DNA from: Bowmanella dokdonensis | GTDB taxonomy: Bacteria > Pseudomonadota > Gammaproteobacteria > Enterobacterales > Alteromonadaceae | Assembly (NCBI RefSeq): GCF_017254865.1 | Contig: NZ_JAFKCV010000011.1 | Location: 62,001-126,000 of the forward strand | Length of the DNA stretch: 64,000 nt | Direction of reading: 5' to 3' | Shown: positions 8,455-17,828 of the stretch, in pieces | Layout of the letters: each line of letters opens with the position of its first letter | How positions within the stretch are numbered: position 1 is the first letter of the stretch | Notes under the pieces: model-generated | What the model was told of the DNA's origin: nothing | Database searches by the model: none | Seen by the model: the letters and a program-made list of their open reading frames with translations, nothing else | Program-made: the position numbers and the translations under genes

Positions 8455-11400
8455 TCTGCTCTGATTGTGCTCCAGCCAGGCTCTCAGAGCTGCCGGTTTG
8501 ATGGGTTTGGATAAAAAACTGACGCCGATGCTCTGAGCCCTGATTTTGAGGCTCTCATTCCTGTCGGCCGTTACCAGTAAGGCAGGCAGGGGCATCTGCC
8601 ACTGGTTTCGAAGCTGCTCGATTAACTCCAGACCATCGATGTACTCGTCATCAAGCTGGTAGTCCACAATCAGCATATCCGGTGCCTGGTGCTGCTTCGC
8701 GTAGTCCAGGGCCTTGTCTACCTTGTCCAGATACCGCCCCTGGCAGCCCCATTTATCCAGCAGGCTTTGCAGGGCGTCCAGGTTGACCGGGTTGTCATCC
8801 ACGCACAACAGCCGGATATGACTAAACTGGCCGCTACCTATGTCATTAGCGTGTGATCTTTGCAGGAACTGATCATTGCCCAGCGGCACTGTCACACAAA
8901 AAGCGCTTCCCCTGCCAGGCTCTGACTCAAGCTGGATGGGATGGTGCAACTGTTCACTCATTTTCTTCACTACCGATAAGCCCAGCCCCACCCCTTTGAT
9001 TTCTCCGCGGTGAGCCCGGTAGAAGTCTGAAAATATCAGTTTCTGCTCTGTTTCTGAGATGCCGAAGCCCGTATCCAGCACCTGAATCCGGATGTGTTGG
9101 CCACGGCGGCGGAAACCCACCAGCACTTTACCCCCGGGGCTGTATTTGATGGCGTTGGAAATCAGGTTTTGCAGGATACGCCGCAGGTAGGTCGGATCGC
9201 TGTAAACCACAGCACGGCAGGGACGAATTCGCAGGTGCACATTATTGATTTGTGCCTGCAAACGAAACTCCTGCTCAAGGGGCTGGATGATCTCAGCCAG
9301 GGAAATATGCGAGAGAGTGGGAGACAGGGCACCCTGTTCCAGTTTGGCGATCTCCAGCAGAGTGGATATTAATTGCTCACTGGAGGTCAGTGAGGTGCCA
9401 AGCTTGTCGATGATGTGCCGGTTCTGGTCGCTTAGGCTGTCCTCGTCCAGCGATGACAGATACAGGCGCGCAGCATTGAGCGGCTGGAGGATATCGTGGC
9501 TGGCCAGGGCCAGGAAACGGGTCTTTGACTGGTTGGCTTGCTCGGCCAGTTGCTTGGCGCGCTTCAGTTCTTCATTGATTTCACGAATTTGCCGCGTGCG
9601 ATGATCGATGCGCTTTTCCAAATCTATGTTGGCTTCTTCCAGAGCCTGCTGGATTTCCACGTGTTCGGTGATATCAGTGAAGCTGGTAACAAAGCCGCCG
9701 CTGGGCAGCGGGTTGCCATTCATCTCAATGACCCTGCCATCGGAGCGACGACGAATGAAACGGTGGGGAGAGCCTTGTTGCATGTGTTCGATGCGCTTTC
9801 TGACCAGATCTTCCACTTCGCCCGGCCCGCATTCGCCGCGTACGGCATTGAAGCGCACCAGGTTTTCAACGGGCTGGCCGATTTCCACCATGCCGGCCGG
9901 GTAGTTGAACAAATCCAGATAAGCCTTGTTCCAGGCCACCAGTTTCAGATCCTTATCCACTACACTGATCCCCTGTGACAGGTTTTCAATACTGGAAAAC
10001 AGGATGGCCTGATTGGTCTTGAGGGCTTCGGTGGTGTCTTCGAAAAAGGTGAATACCTCCTCCACATCCATCTGCTGGCCTGACACCAGCACCTTGACCA
10101 GAGCCCGTGCTGAACTCCCCCCCAGCACGCCCGCCAGGCTGCGTTCACAGAACTGAATAAAGTCGTCGGTGGGTACTCCGTTGGCATCCAGCACCACCTG
10201 ATAGTCGCGGCTGTACCTCCTGAACAATTGTCCTGTATGCTCGGCGCCGATAAAGGTATTGAGCAACTCCTGCAGATCGATAATACGGATCTTGCTTTTG
10301 GCCGTGATACGGCTTCTTGCCGGCGGCGTGGCATGGGGCGTGACAAATGCACTGGCCTGCATGCGCTCGAGCAGGCTGTGTCCGGCGCTCAGGGAAAACA
10401 ACAAATAGCCTGCCAGGTTGGCCAGCCAGCTGATCACTACGCCTTGGGTAATAATGCTGATACTGTCTGTCCCGGGTTGTTCCATGACAGGTATCATCAC
10501 AAACGTCACCCAGCAACTCAGCCCCAGGGCCAAGCCGGCCAGTACGCCGCTGGCATGGCCCTGCCGCCAGTAGAGCCCACCCAGAATGGCCGGCATAAGC
10601 TGAACGACCAGGGAAAAGGCCAGCAGCCCGATACTGGACAGTGCCGTGCTTTGGGCCCAGCCGTTGAAATACCCATAGGCCATTAACAGGATAAGCAGAA
10701 TCACCAGGCGGCGGATATGCAGGAGTTTCTGTTTGTAGTTCTTATCCTTCAGCCAGCGCTGCGGTTGATAGCGCAGTAACAAAGGCATTACCACATCATT
10801 GGTCAGCATGGTCGACAGGGCCAGGCTGGAGACCACTATCATGGCAGTGGCAGCCGAAATACCACCGAGAAAAATCAACAGACTGAGAAGGCTCTGCTGC
10901 TGGGAGAGGGGAAGTTGCATCAGGTAAGTATCCTGATCCACACCACTGCCGGTAAACAGCAGGTTACCGGCCATGGATACCGGAATGATGGCTACTGCGG
11001 TAAGCAGCAGATACAGGGGAAAGAGCCAGCGCGCCATGGCCAGATGCGCAGGCTTGTGGTTGTCCACGATCATGACATGAAACTGGCGTGGAAGGCAGAA
11101 GATGGCGGCGGCGGCCATGGCCGCCTGCACGATAAAGTCGAAAACTGAGCCCTGCCAGTCCTGCCACTGACTGAGCTGGCTGGCAACCGGCGGCAAAGAC
11201 GGTGCTGGACTAACCAGCAGGCTGTATGCAAATAAGGCTGCACAGCACAACCCAAATAACTTAACCAGAGACTCGGCGGCGATAGCCAGCATCAGACCGG
11301 AACGGTACTGGGTGATATCCGCATGGCGGGTGCCGAAAATGACGGCAAAGATTGCCATGATCAGCGTGGCAGCCAGGGCTTTATAGTTGGTGCCGGAACC

Positions 11401-11853
11401 GACTTCCAGACTGGCAAACACCGCAAAGCTGGCGTCCACTGCTTTGAGTTGCAAAGCGATATAGGGCACGGTGGCGACTGTCATCAACAGGGTGACAATC
11501 ACGGCAATGCTTCGCCGCTTGCCATATCGGGAGGAGATAAAGTCGGACACCGAGGTGATATTCTGCCGTTTACTCACATCCAGCATCTTGCGCAGCAGGG
11601 GATAACCAAACAGGAACAGCAGAATCGGACCGAGCAGAATCGGCAGGTACTGCCACTGGGACTTGGCGGCCTGGCCAACAGCGCCATAATAAGTCCAGGA
11701 GGTACAGTATATCCCCAGGGCCAGCCCGTAAATCACGGGATGCCGGGCCAGCCTATTGGCTCTGGAACCGGCCTTATCGCCACGCTGGGCCAGCCAGAAC
11801 AACAGCCCCACATAACACAGTGCGGCGAGGATCCAGAAAAACGTCATGGTCAT
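8443..11853 (-). CDS. CrbS/CbrA-type hybrid sensor kinase with sodium:solute symporter domain
   Basis: A 1136-residue protein. Residues 1 to about 485 form a transporter-like SSF domain with 12-13 membrane helices (YCTSWTYYGAVGQAA, SVSDFISSRYGKRRS, HVMIVDNHKPAHLAMARWLFP). A PAS region follows (about 640-750; GISVVDKDLKLVAWNKAYLD), then a HisKA domain with the phospho-acceptor His near 786 (FLALASHDILQPLNAARLYL), a HATPase domain (DTGFGISETEQKLIF, GVGLGLSVVKKM) and a C-terminal receiver with Asp near 1064 (LIVDYQLDDEYIDGLELI). The architecture matches CrbS, the acetate-switch sensor of Vibrio/Pseudomonas that works with the regulator CrbR to control acs and acetate uptake. The divergent symporter pair supports this role. 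No CrbR-type LuxR regulator is in the window. Two ATGs six bases apart (11853, 11847) could start the gene. Confidence 0.88.
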   Translation of the reverse strand: MTMTFFWILAALCYVGLLFWLAQRGDKAGSRANRLARHPVIYGLALGIYCTSWTYYGAVGQAAKSQWQYLPILLGPILLFLFGYPLLRKMLDVSKRQNITSVSDFISSRYGKRRSIAVIVTLLMTVATVPYIALQLKAVDASFAVFASLEVGSGTNYKALAATLIMAIFAVIFGTRHADITQYRSGLMLAIAAESLVKLFGLCCAALFAYSLLVSPAPSLPPVASQLSQWQDWQGSVFDFIVQAAMAAAAIFCLPRQFHVMIVDNHKPAHLAMARWLFPLYLLLTAVAIIPVSMAGNLLFTGSGVDQDTYLMQLPLSQQQSLLSLLIFLGGISAATAMIVVSSLALSTMLTNDVVMPLLLRYQPQRWLKDKNYKQKLLHIRRLVILLILLMAYGYFNGWAQSTALSSIGLLAFSLVVQLMPAILGGLYWRQGHASGVLAGLALGLSCWVTFVMIPVMEQPGTDSISIITQGVVISWLANLAGYLLFSLSAGHSLLERMQASAFVTPHATPPARSRITAKSKIRIIDLQELLNTFIGAEHTGQLFRRYSRDYQVVLDANGVPTDDFIQFCERSLAGVLGGSSARALVKVLVSGQQMDVEEVFTFFEDTTEALKTNQAILFSSIENLSQGISVVDKDLKLVAWNKAYLDLFNYPAGMVEIGQPVENLVRFNAVRGECGPGEVEDLVRKRIEHMQQGSPHRFIRRRSDGRVIEMNGNPLPSGGFVTSFTDITEHVEIQQALEEANIDLEKRIDHRTRQIREINEELKRAKQLAEQANQSKTRFLALASHDILQPLNAARLYLSSLDEDSLSDQNRHIIDKLGTSLTSSEQLISTLLEIAKLEQGALSPTLSHISLAEIIQPLEQEFRLQAQINNVHLRIRPCRAVVYSDPTYLRRILQNLISNAIKYSPGGKVLVGFRRRGQHIRIQVLDTGFGISETEQKLIFSDFYRAHRGEIKGVGLGLSVVKKMSEQLHHPIQLESEPGRGSAFCVTVPLGNDQFLQRSHANDIGSGQFSHIRLLCVDDNPVNLDALQSLLDKWGCQGRYLDKVDKALDYAKQHQAPDMLIVDYQLDDEYIDGLELIEQLRNQWQMPLPALLVTADRNESLKIRAQSIGVSFLSKPIKPAALRAWLEHNQSRLKG

Positions 11854-11984
11854 CAGCTCTCAGCGTTTCGTTTTTGCCGTTACTTTAGCATGGGGGAGAC
11901 GGCTCTGACCCGCCTATTCGACCAAGGTATCAGCTCTGCAGGGGTATCATTCCGGTAAAGAGCTGACACCGTTGGCTCCCTGTA

Positions 11985-11996
11985 CGACCATGGTCG
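11985..11996. promoter_or_regulatory. Perfect 12-bp palindrome between kinase and symporter genes
   Basis: CGACCATGGTCG lies in the 273-base divergent region, about 140 bases upstream of the DUF4212 start. It could be an operator, but a palindrome of this length can occur by chance and no consensus is known to me. Confidence 0.25.
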
Positions 11997-12126
11997 CATT
12001 TTCCTTATTTCCCAGACTGCTAGATTTGTTATCGAAATGTCAAAAATCCGTTAATCTCGGTGGTCCTCAGGACCTGGGCAGGGGCCGAAGGGCCTGTCTG
12101 CGAAGTGTAATCATCAGGAGGCGCTT

Positions 12127-12393
12127 ATGGCGTTCGAAAACCCTCAACAGGCCACCGCCTACTGGCGCGAGAATATCGCGCTGGTGCTTAAGTTGCTGGC
12201 GGTCTGGTTTATCGTGTCCTTCGGCTGCGGCATATTGTTTGCCGATGCTCTCAACCAGATCCCGCTGTTTGGCTTCAAACTGGGTTTCTGGTTTGCCCAG
12301 CAGGGATCCATTTATGTGTTTGTAGTTTTGATCTTTGTCTACTCCAGGCTCATGGCCAGGTTGGACGCCAAGTACAACGTGCATGAAGACTAG
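12127..12393 (+). CDS. DUF4212 small subunit of a sodium/solute symporter
   Basis: An 88-residue protein with two membrane helices (about 18-37 LVLKLLAVWFIVSFGCGILF and 55-75 FAQQGSIYVFVVLIFVYSRL) and the family motif YWRENI near the N-terminus (residues 12-17). DUF4212 proteins (putative solute:sodium symporter small subunits) are always found just before a VC_2705-type SSF permease, as here with a 9-base gap. AGGAGGCGCTT precedes the start. By analogy with the acetate-switch loci of Vibrio and Pseudomonas it probably helps acetate or a similar short carboxylate enter the cell. Confidence 0.9.
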   Translation: MAFENPQQATAYWRENIALVLKLLAVWFIVSFGCGILFADALNQIPLFGFKLGFWFAQQGSIYVFVVLIFVYSRLMARLDAKYNVHED

Positions 12394-12402
12394 GAGCAGA
12401 GC

Positions 12403-14106
12403 ATGGATATTCAAACTTTAACCTTTTTGATTGTCGGCGCTTCCTTTGTGCTTTACATCGGCATTGCCATCTGGTCCAGGGCGGGGTCAACCAGTGATTT
12501 CTATGTGGCCGGCGGCGGTGTCCACCCCGTGGCCAACGGTATGGCCACCGCGGCCGACTGGATGTCGGCGGCTTCGTTTATCTCCATGGCCGGTCTAATT
12601 TCATTTATGGGCTACGATGGTGCCGTATACCTGATGGGATGGACCGGAGGTTATGTGCTGCTGGCCCTGTGCCTGGCGCCTTATCTGCGCAAGTTCGGCA
12701 AGTTTACCGTGCCGGACTTTGTCGGTGACAGGTATTACTCGCAGCTGGCCAGAACGGTGGCGGTGATCTGCGCAATTTTTGTCTGCTTTACCTATGTGGC
12801 TGGACAGATGCGCGGCGTGGGTGTGGTCTTCAGTCGCTTCCTGGAAGTGGATATCACCACAGGTGTGGTCATCGGCATGTGTATCGTCTTTTTCTATACA
12901 GTGCTTGGAGGTATGAAAGGCATCACCTATACCCAGGTTGCCCAGTACTGCGTATTGATCTTTGCCTATCTGGTACCTGCCGTCTTTATTTCCATGCTGA
13001 TGACAGGCAATGTACTGCCCCAGGTGGGATTTGGCAGCACCCTGACAGGCACTGAGACCTACCTGCTGGATAAATTGGACGGGTTGTCCACGGAGCTCGG
13101 CTTTGCCGAATATACCTCGGGTACCAAGAGTACCATCGATGTGTTCTGTATCACCGCCGCCCTGATGGTGGGAACCGCCGGACTGCCCCACGTCATAGTG
13201 CGTTTCTTTACCGTGCCCAAGGTACGGGATGCGCGTAAATCGGCCGGTTGGGCGCTGCTGTTTATTGCCATTCTCTACACAACAGCACCTGCTATCGCTT
13301 CTTTTGCACGGGTCAATATGATCAATACCATTAATGGCGAGCAGATGCAGGGTACCGAGTATGCCCAGGCACCCGACTGGATCAAGAACTGGGAACGCAC
13401 GGGTCTTATCAGTTGGCAGGACAAGAATGATGACGGCAAGATGTTCTACTCCGGCGATGAACGCAATGAGATGCAAATCGATCGGGACATCATGGTGCTG
13501 GCCAACCCCGAAATTGCCAATCTGCCGGGCTGGGTCATCGCCCTGGTGGCGGCCGGTGGTATAGCTGCAGCCCTGTCCACCTCTGCCGGACTGCTGCTGG
13601 TTATCTCCACCTCTGTGTCCCATGATCTGCTCAAACGCAACCTGATGCCGGATATCACCGACAAGAAGGAGCTCTTCTACGCCAGGTTGGCGGCCGGAGT
13701 AGCCATTGTGATCGCCGGATACTTCGGGGTTAATCCGCCCGGTTTCGTGGCTCAGGTCGTCGCCTTCGCCTTCGGACTGGCAGCGTCCTCATTCTTCCCG
13801 GCTATTATTATGGGGATTTTCTATAAGAAGATGAACAAGGAGGGAGCCATTGCCGGGATGCTCAGCGGTATTACCTTTACTGCAGCCTATATCATCTACT
13901 TCAAGTTCATTAATCCGGCTGCTAATGTGCCTGCCAACTGGTGGTTTGGTATTTCACCTGAAGGCATAGGTACGCTTGGCATGCTGTTGAACTTCGGGGT
14001 GGCGCTGCTGGTGAACCGTTTCACCGCCGAGGTGCCCCAGGATGTACAGGAGATGGTCGAAAGTATTCGGTTTCCCAAAGGATCCGGGGCTGCCAAAGCT
14101 CATTAG
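12403..14106 (+). CDS. Sodium:solute symporter, VC_2705 subfamily (acetate/carboxylate permease)
   Basis: A 567-residue SSF permease with about 13 membrane helices. Signatures include [20 protein letters not shown] near the N-terminus, [14 protein letters not shown] and [21 protein letters not shown] long polar loop at about residues 310-360 ([32 protein letters not shown]) is characteristic of this subfamily and absent from E. coli ActP. It sits 9 bases after its DUF4212 partner and opposite the CrbS-type sensor, which fits an acetate uptake system under two-component control. GGAG precedes the start. Confidence 0.9.
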   Translation: MDIQTLTFLIVGASFVLYIGIAIWSRAGSTSDFYVAGGGVHPVANGMATAADWMSAASFISMAGLISFMGYDGAVYLMGWTGGYVLLALCLAPYLRKFGKFTVPDFVGDRYYSQLARTVAVICAIFVCFTYVAGQMRGVGVVFSRFLEVDITTGVVIGMCIVFFYTVLGGMKGITYTQVAQYCVLIFAYLVPAVFISMLMTGNVLPQVGFGSTLTGTETYLLDKLDGLSTELGFAEYTSGTKSTIDVFCITAALMVGTAGLPHVIVRFFTVPKVRDARKSAGWALLFIAILYTTAPAIASFARVNMINTINGEQMQGTEYAQAPDWIKNWERTGLISWQDKNDDGKMFYSGDERNEMQIDRDIMVLANPEIANLPGWVIALVAAGGIAAALSTSAGLLLVISTSVSHDLLKRNLMPDITDKKELFYARLAAGVAIVIAGYFGVNPPGFVAQVVAFAFGLAASSFFPAIIMGIFYKKMNKEGAIAGMLSGITFTAAYIIYFKFINPAANVPANWWFGISPEGIGTLGMLLNFGVALLVNRFTAEVPQDVQEMVESIRFPKGSGAAKAH

Positions 14107-14217
14107 GAAACAGAGTAAATAAAACATCTGTGGCCAGGACTCCCCTGGCCATTTTTTTTGTCCTATATTGGCTGCAGGGAGGGTGCATGTATCCCGTCCC
14201 TGCAATTAAGGATAGCT

Positions 14218-16041
14218 ATGACGGATTCTGTACTGGATTTTCTGCACCGCTGTGCCCCTTTCGATCAGTTATCCGGCGAGTTGCTGGAATATTGTCGCCA
14301 GCACCTGGTACTGAGCTACCTGTGCAAAGACAACGTCGAACAAATCATGCCCCGTGACAAGCCCCAACTATATCTGGTCAAACAGGGGGTATTTGATCTG
14401 CTGGACAGTAACAACCAACTGATTGAAAGACTGGAGCGGGGCGACTTATTTGGCTATCCGTCATTACTGACAAAACGTCCCATCACCAACCGGCTTAATG
14501 TGATTGAGGACGGACTGGTTTATACCCTGTCACAGCCAGCGTTTGACCGTCTGTGCCAGCAGGACAAATCTTTCGCTGGTTATTTTTCCCATGCCCTGGG
14601 TGACCGCCTGTTAACGGAATCCCGCAGCCGGGTCGGTCATGACTGGACGCAAATGCCGGTGACCGACATCCTTGAGCGCCCCCTGATCAGCGTGGCACCC
14701 GATTGCAGCATGGCTGAAGCGGCAGAGACCATGACGGCAGAAAAGATCTCCTGTGTGCTGGTCAGCGAACAGAAGGAATTGCTTGGCATTGTTACCGACA
14801 GGGATATCCGTAGCCGGGTCGTGGCAGGCCGTCAGTCCTTTGAGCTGCCGATCCGGCAGTTTATGACGTCACCGGTGATTAGCGTGGACTGGCAGGCGCC
14901 TTTGTTTGACGTGATGCAACGTATGACCAGCCACAATGTGCACCATGTGGCGGTATTGCGGGAGGGTAATCCTGTCGGCGTGATCACTGCCTCGGATTTG
15001 ATGCGCCAGCAACGAAGTGAACCGCTGTTTCTGGTTAATCAGATACGCAAGGCCAGCCAAGTCGAACAATTATATGCCATTGCCGAGTCGGTGCCCGGTC
15101 ATCTGCACCAGTTTGCCAACCGTGTGGTGGATGTGCACCTGGTGGGTGAGTTGCTGGCCAGCTTTACTGATGCCTTTAATGTTCAGTTGATCACACTCTA
15201 TCTCAAAGAGAATGGACCGGCTCCGGGCCCATTCGTCTGGTTGGCATTTGGCTCCCAGGCCAGGCGGGACCAGGCCATGGGCTCGGATCAGGACAACGGA
15301 CTGCTACTGAGCGACCAGACAGAGGATCAGGATCTGGACTGGTTCGCCGGCCTGGCTGAGTTTGTTTGTCAGGGAATGGCGCGCTGCGGCCTGCGGCTCT
15401 GTACTGGCAATATCATGGCGACCAATCCTCAGCTACGTCTGTCCCTTAACGGCTGGCTGAAGAACTTTGCTCGTTGGATCGACGAACCTCACAAAGATGC
15501 GCTGTTACGCACCAACATCTTTTTCGACCACAGGCGGGTATTTGGCGACAGACGCCTGTATGAGGGCTTTGCCAATCAGGTATCCAGAATGGCCGGCAAT
15601 CAGATTTTCCTGGCCAATCTGGCCGCCAATGCAGCAGATCAGCCTGTGCCCATTGGTCTGTTCAATCGTTTTCGCACGCAGCGAATCGGGGTTAATGAGC
15701 AGGTACTGGATATCAAGAAAAACGGCATAGCTATCCTCAACGATATAGTGCGGGTTCACGCCCTGGCGGCGCAGCTCCCCTTTGCCAGCACACCCCAGCG
15801 CCTGCGCACCCTTGGCGAGAACAAAGGCATGAGTGTCAGGGACAGCGAAGACCTGCTGGCGGCCTGGCGTTTTCTGGTGCAATTACGCCTGCAGCATCAA
15901 CTGGACGGACAGGTGAGCGATAATTTGATTAACCCGGATAGTCTGGACTCGTTGACCCGGCGCCAGCTCAAGGCCGCTTTTCGGCTGCTCAAGGATGCCC
16001 AGGAGGGACTGGCAATGAAGTTTTCCCGCGGTGCATTCTGA
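14218..16041 (+). CDS. CNBD-CBS-nucleotidyltransferase signalling protein (DUF294 family)
   Basis: A 607-residue cytoplasmic protein with four modules: an N-terminal cyclic-nucleotide-binding-like domain (about 1-125; LYLVKQGVFDLLD, GDLFGYPSLL); two CBS domains (about 140-275; EKISCVLVSEQKELLGIVTD and VHHVAVLREGNPVGVITASD); a GlnD-like nucleotidyltransferase domain with the motif GSQARRDQAMGSDQDN (about 345-360); and a C-terminal helical DUF294_C domain. Such proteins accompany DUF4212/SSF acetate loci in gammaproteobacteria. Their substrate is unknown; an adenine-nucleotide sensor or a regulator of transport has been suggested. I chose ATG 14218, which follows AAGGAT and gives the MTDSVLDFL start. 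Its stop overlaps the next start by one base. Confidence 0.88.
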   Translation: MTDSVLDFLHRCAPFDQLSGELLEYCRQHLVLSYLCKDNVEQIMPRDKPQLYLVKQGVFDLLDSNNQLIERLERGDLFGYPSLLTKRPITNRLNVIEDGLVYTLSQPAFDRLCQQDKSFAGYFSHALGDRLLTESRSRVGHDWTQMPVTDILERPLISVAPDCSMAEAAETMTAEKISCVLVSEQKELLGIVTDRDIRSRVVAGRQSFELPIRQFMTSPVISVDWQAPLFDVMQRMTSHNVHHVAVLREGNPVGVITASDLMRQQRSEPLFLVNQIRKASQVEQLYAIAESVPGHLHQFANRVVDVHLVGELLASFTDAFNVQLITLYLKENGPAPGPFVWLAFGSQARRDQAMGSDQDNGLLLSDQTEDQDLDWFAGLAEFVCQGMARCGLRLCTGNIMATNPQLRLSLNGWLKNFARWIDEPHKDALLRTNIFFDHRRVFGDRRLYEGFANQVSRMAGNQIFLANLAANAADQPVPIGLFNRFRTQRIGVNEQVLDIKKNGIAILNDIVRVHALAAQLPFASTPQRLRTLGENKGMSVRDSEDLLAAWRFLVQLRLQHQLDGQVSDNLINPDSLDSLTRRQLKAAFRLLKDAQEGLAMKFSRGAF

Positions 16042-16682
16042 TGTGGTCCACTTTGTTGCGAATGACCGGCGTTCAGCAGGATTTTCGCGACTGGCGGGAA
16101 TACCGTTATCTGGCTATTGATCTTGAGCTCTCCAGCCTGGATCCAACTGTGGGAGAAATTCTCTCAACGGCCTGGGTGCCGCTCAGTCCGCCTGTCATTG
16201 ATGTGGCCAACAGCCGGGAGTTTGTGGTTAAAAGCTGCGGCTCCCTGGGCCAGAGTCCGGTGATCCATGGTCTCACCCGTGCACATCTGAACAACGGGGA
16301 CCAGCTCTTTGATGTGTTGACGCTGCTTTGGCAGGAAACCCGGCAGCATCCCCATACTGTCTGGTTGTTTCATCATGCTGGGCTGGATCTGTCCTTTATC
16401 CGCGAGGCCTGTCAGACGATGGGCATTGACTGGCAGCCACCGCCTGTAGTCGATACCCTGATGCTGGAGAAGCGACTCTTACAGAAACGCCATCAACCCC
16501 TGGAAACAGTCGGCCTGAGCCTGCAGCAGTGCCGGGCCCGTTACGGCCTGGCGCCGTTTCCGGCCCACCGGGCCCTGGAGGATGCCATCGCCACTGCTGA
16601 GTTGTTTCTGGCTCATTGCTACCGTAATCTGGGCAGCAAACGCCAGCCGCTGGATGTTATCGCCAATAAAGGCGCAGACTGA
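16041..16682 (+). CDS. DnaQ-like 3'-5' exonuclease (DEDDh family)
   Basis: A 213-residue protein with the proofreading-exonuclease fold. Motif I is AIDLELSSLDP (acidic pair D and E near residue 29), motif II lies around FHHAGLDLSFIREA, and motif III is HRALEDAIATAELF (His and Asp), so all catalytic positions are present. It overlaps the upstream signalling gene by one base (TGATG) and is translationally coupled to it. In related genomes this exonuclease also accompanies the DUF294 gene, although its link with acetate metabolism is unclear. It is too short and too divergent to be the replicative epsilon subunit. Confidence 0.85.
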   Translation: MWSTLLRMTGVQQDFRDWREYRYLAIDLELSSLDPTVGEILSTAWVPLSPPVIDVANSREFVVKSCGSLGQSPVIHGLTRAHLNNGDQLFDVLTLLWQETRQHPHTVWLFHHAGLDLSFIREACQTMGIDWQPPPVVDTLMLEKRLLQKRHQPLETVGLSLQQCRARYGLAPFPAHRALEDAIATAELFLAHCYRNLGSKRQPLDVIANKGAD

Positions 16683-16708
16683 AACTGCACGGTTAAAAGG
16701 GGGACCCC

Positions 16709-17764
16709 ATGATCAATGTCCGACATCAGGCCGAACTGATTGGCAAGACGGATTTACTGCGCATCCACTCACTGTCTGAACTGACAGGATGCAATATCTG
16801 GCTTAAATGTGAGTTCCAGAATCCAGGCGGCTCCATCAAGGACCGTGCAGCCCTGCAGATGGTCAGGGACGCCATGGCCCGCGGCGAACTTAAGTCCGGC
16901 ATGACCATAGTCGAAGGCACGGCCGGCAATACAGGTATAGGACTGGCGTTGGTGGCCAAGTCGTTCGGTATGCAGATGATGGCGGTGATGCCCAATGATC
17001 AGGCCAGGGAGAAGGAGCGCGTACTGGAACTTTACGGGGCGAAGCTGATGACGGTGGATCCCTGTCCCTTCAGCAACCCCAATCATTTTTATCATCGGGC
17101 CAGACATCTGGCCGAACAGCATAAGGACCACTGGTGGGCCAATCAGTTTGAGAATCCCAGCAACTTTCGAGCGCATTACCTGAACACCGGGCCGGAAATC
17201 TGGCAGCAGTTGTCAGGCAGAGTCGATATTCTGGTAGCCTCCGCCGGCACTGGCGGAACTATTGCCGGTACCTCAAGTTACCTGAAAGAGCAAAATCCAG
17301 AAGTGCAGGTATGGCTGGTGGATCCGGATGGCTCGGGCCTCTACAGCTATCTTAAAACCGGTGAATTCAGCGGCCATGGCAGCTCCATGACAGAGGGGAT
17401 CGGCATCATGCGGCTGGTGGAAAATTTCCGCAGAGCAAGGGTGGACAGGGCTGTCAATCTGCCGGATCTGGATATCCTCACTCTGTCCCGGCATGTCAGG
17501 CACAAGGACGGCATAGTGCTGGGCAGCAGCTCGGCGTTGAATGTGGCCGGCGCCTTGTGTGCGGCCATACAGACGGGCCCGGGCAAGGACATTGTTACCT
17601 TCGCCTGCGATCTGGGTGAACGTTCGGCGTCCAAACTCTACAGCCCAGAGTACCTGCAACAGCGCGGTCTGCTCGATTATCCCAGAGATGTCAGCCAACT
17701 GATGAAGAAGTATGCCACCGACCAGTGGCGGGATAAAATTGTCCATTGTGCTGAGGGGGGATGA
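16709..17764 (+). CDS. PLP-dependent cysteine synthase family protein
   Basis: A 351-residue fold-type II PLP enzyme of the cysteine-synthase family. The PLP lysine lies in NPGGSIKDRAA (about residue 45), the substrate-binding loop is EGTAGNTGIGLALV, and the phosphate-binding glycine loop is ASAGTGGTIAGTSSYL. It resembles the long (about 345-residue) CysK-like branch of gammaproteobacteria rather than canonical CysK, so O-acetylserine sulfhydrylase activity is likely but not certain. GGGGGACCCC precedes the start. It lies 26 bases after the exonuclease gene and upstream of another PLP enzyme. Confidence 0.85.
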   Translation: MINVRHQAELIGKTDLLRIHSLSELTGCNIWLKCEFQNPGGSIKDRAALQMVRDAMARGELKSGMTIVEGTAGNTGIGLALVAKSFGMQMMAVMPNDQAREKERVLELYGAKLMTVDPCPFSNPNHFYHRARHLAEQHKDHWWANQFENPSNFRAHYLNTGPEIWQQLSGRVDILVASAGTGGTIAGTSSYLKEQNPEVQVWLVDPDGSGLYSYLKTGEFSGHGSSMTEGIGIMRLVENFRRARVDRAVNLPDLDILTLSRHVRHKDGIVLGSSSALNVAGALCAAIQTGPGKDIVTFACDLGERSASKLYSPEYLQQRGLLDYPRDVSQLMKKYATDQWRDKIVHCAEGG

Positions 17765-17828
17765 TGGCAGCGGCCGGCCCAACTGCGCTATGATGACGCG
17801 CCGATAAACCACCAGAGGAACGCCGCAG

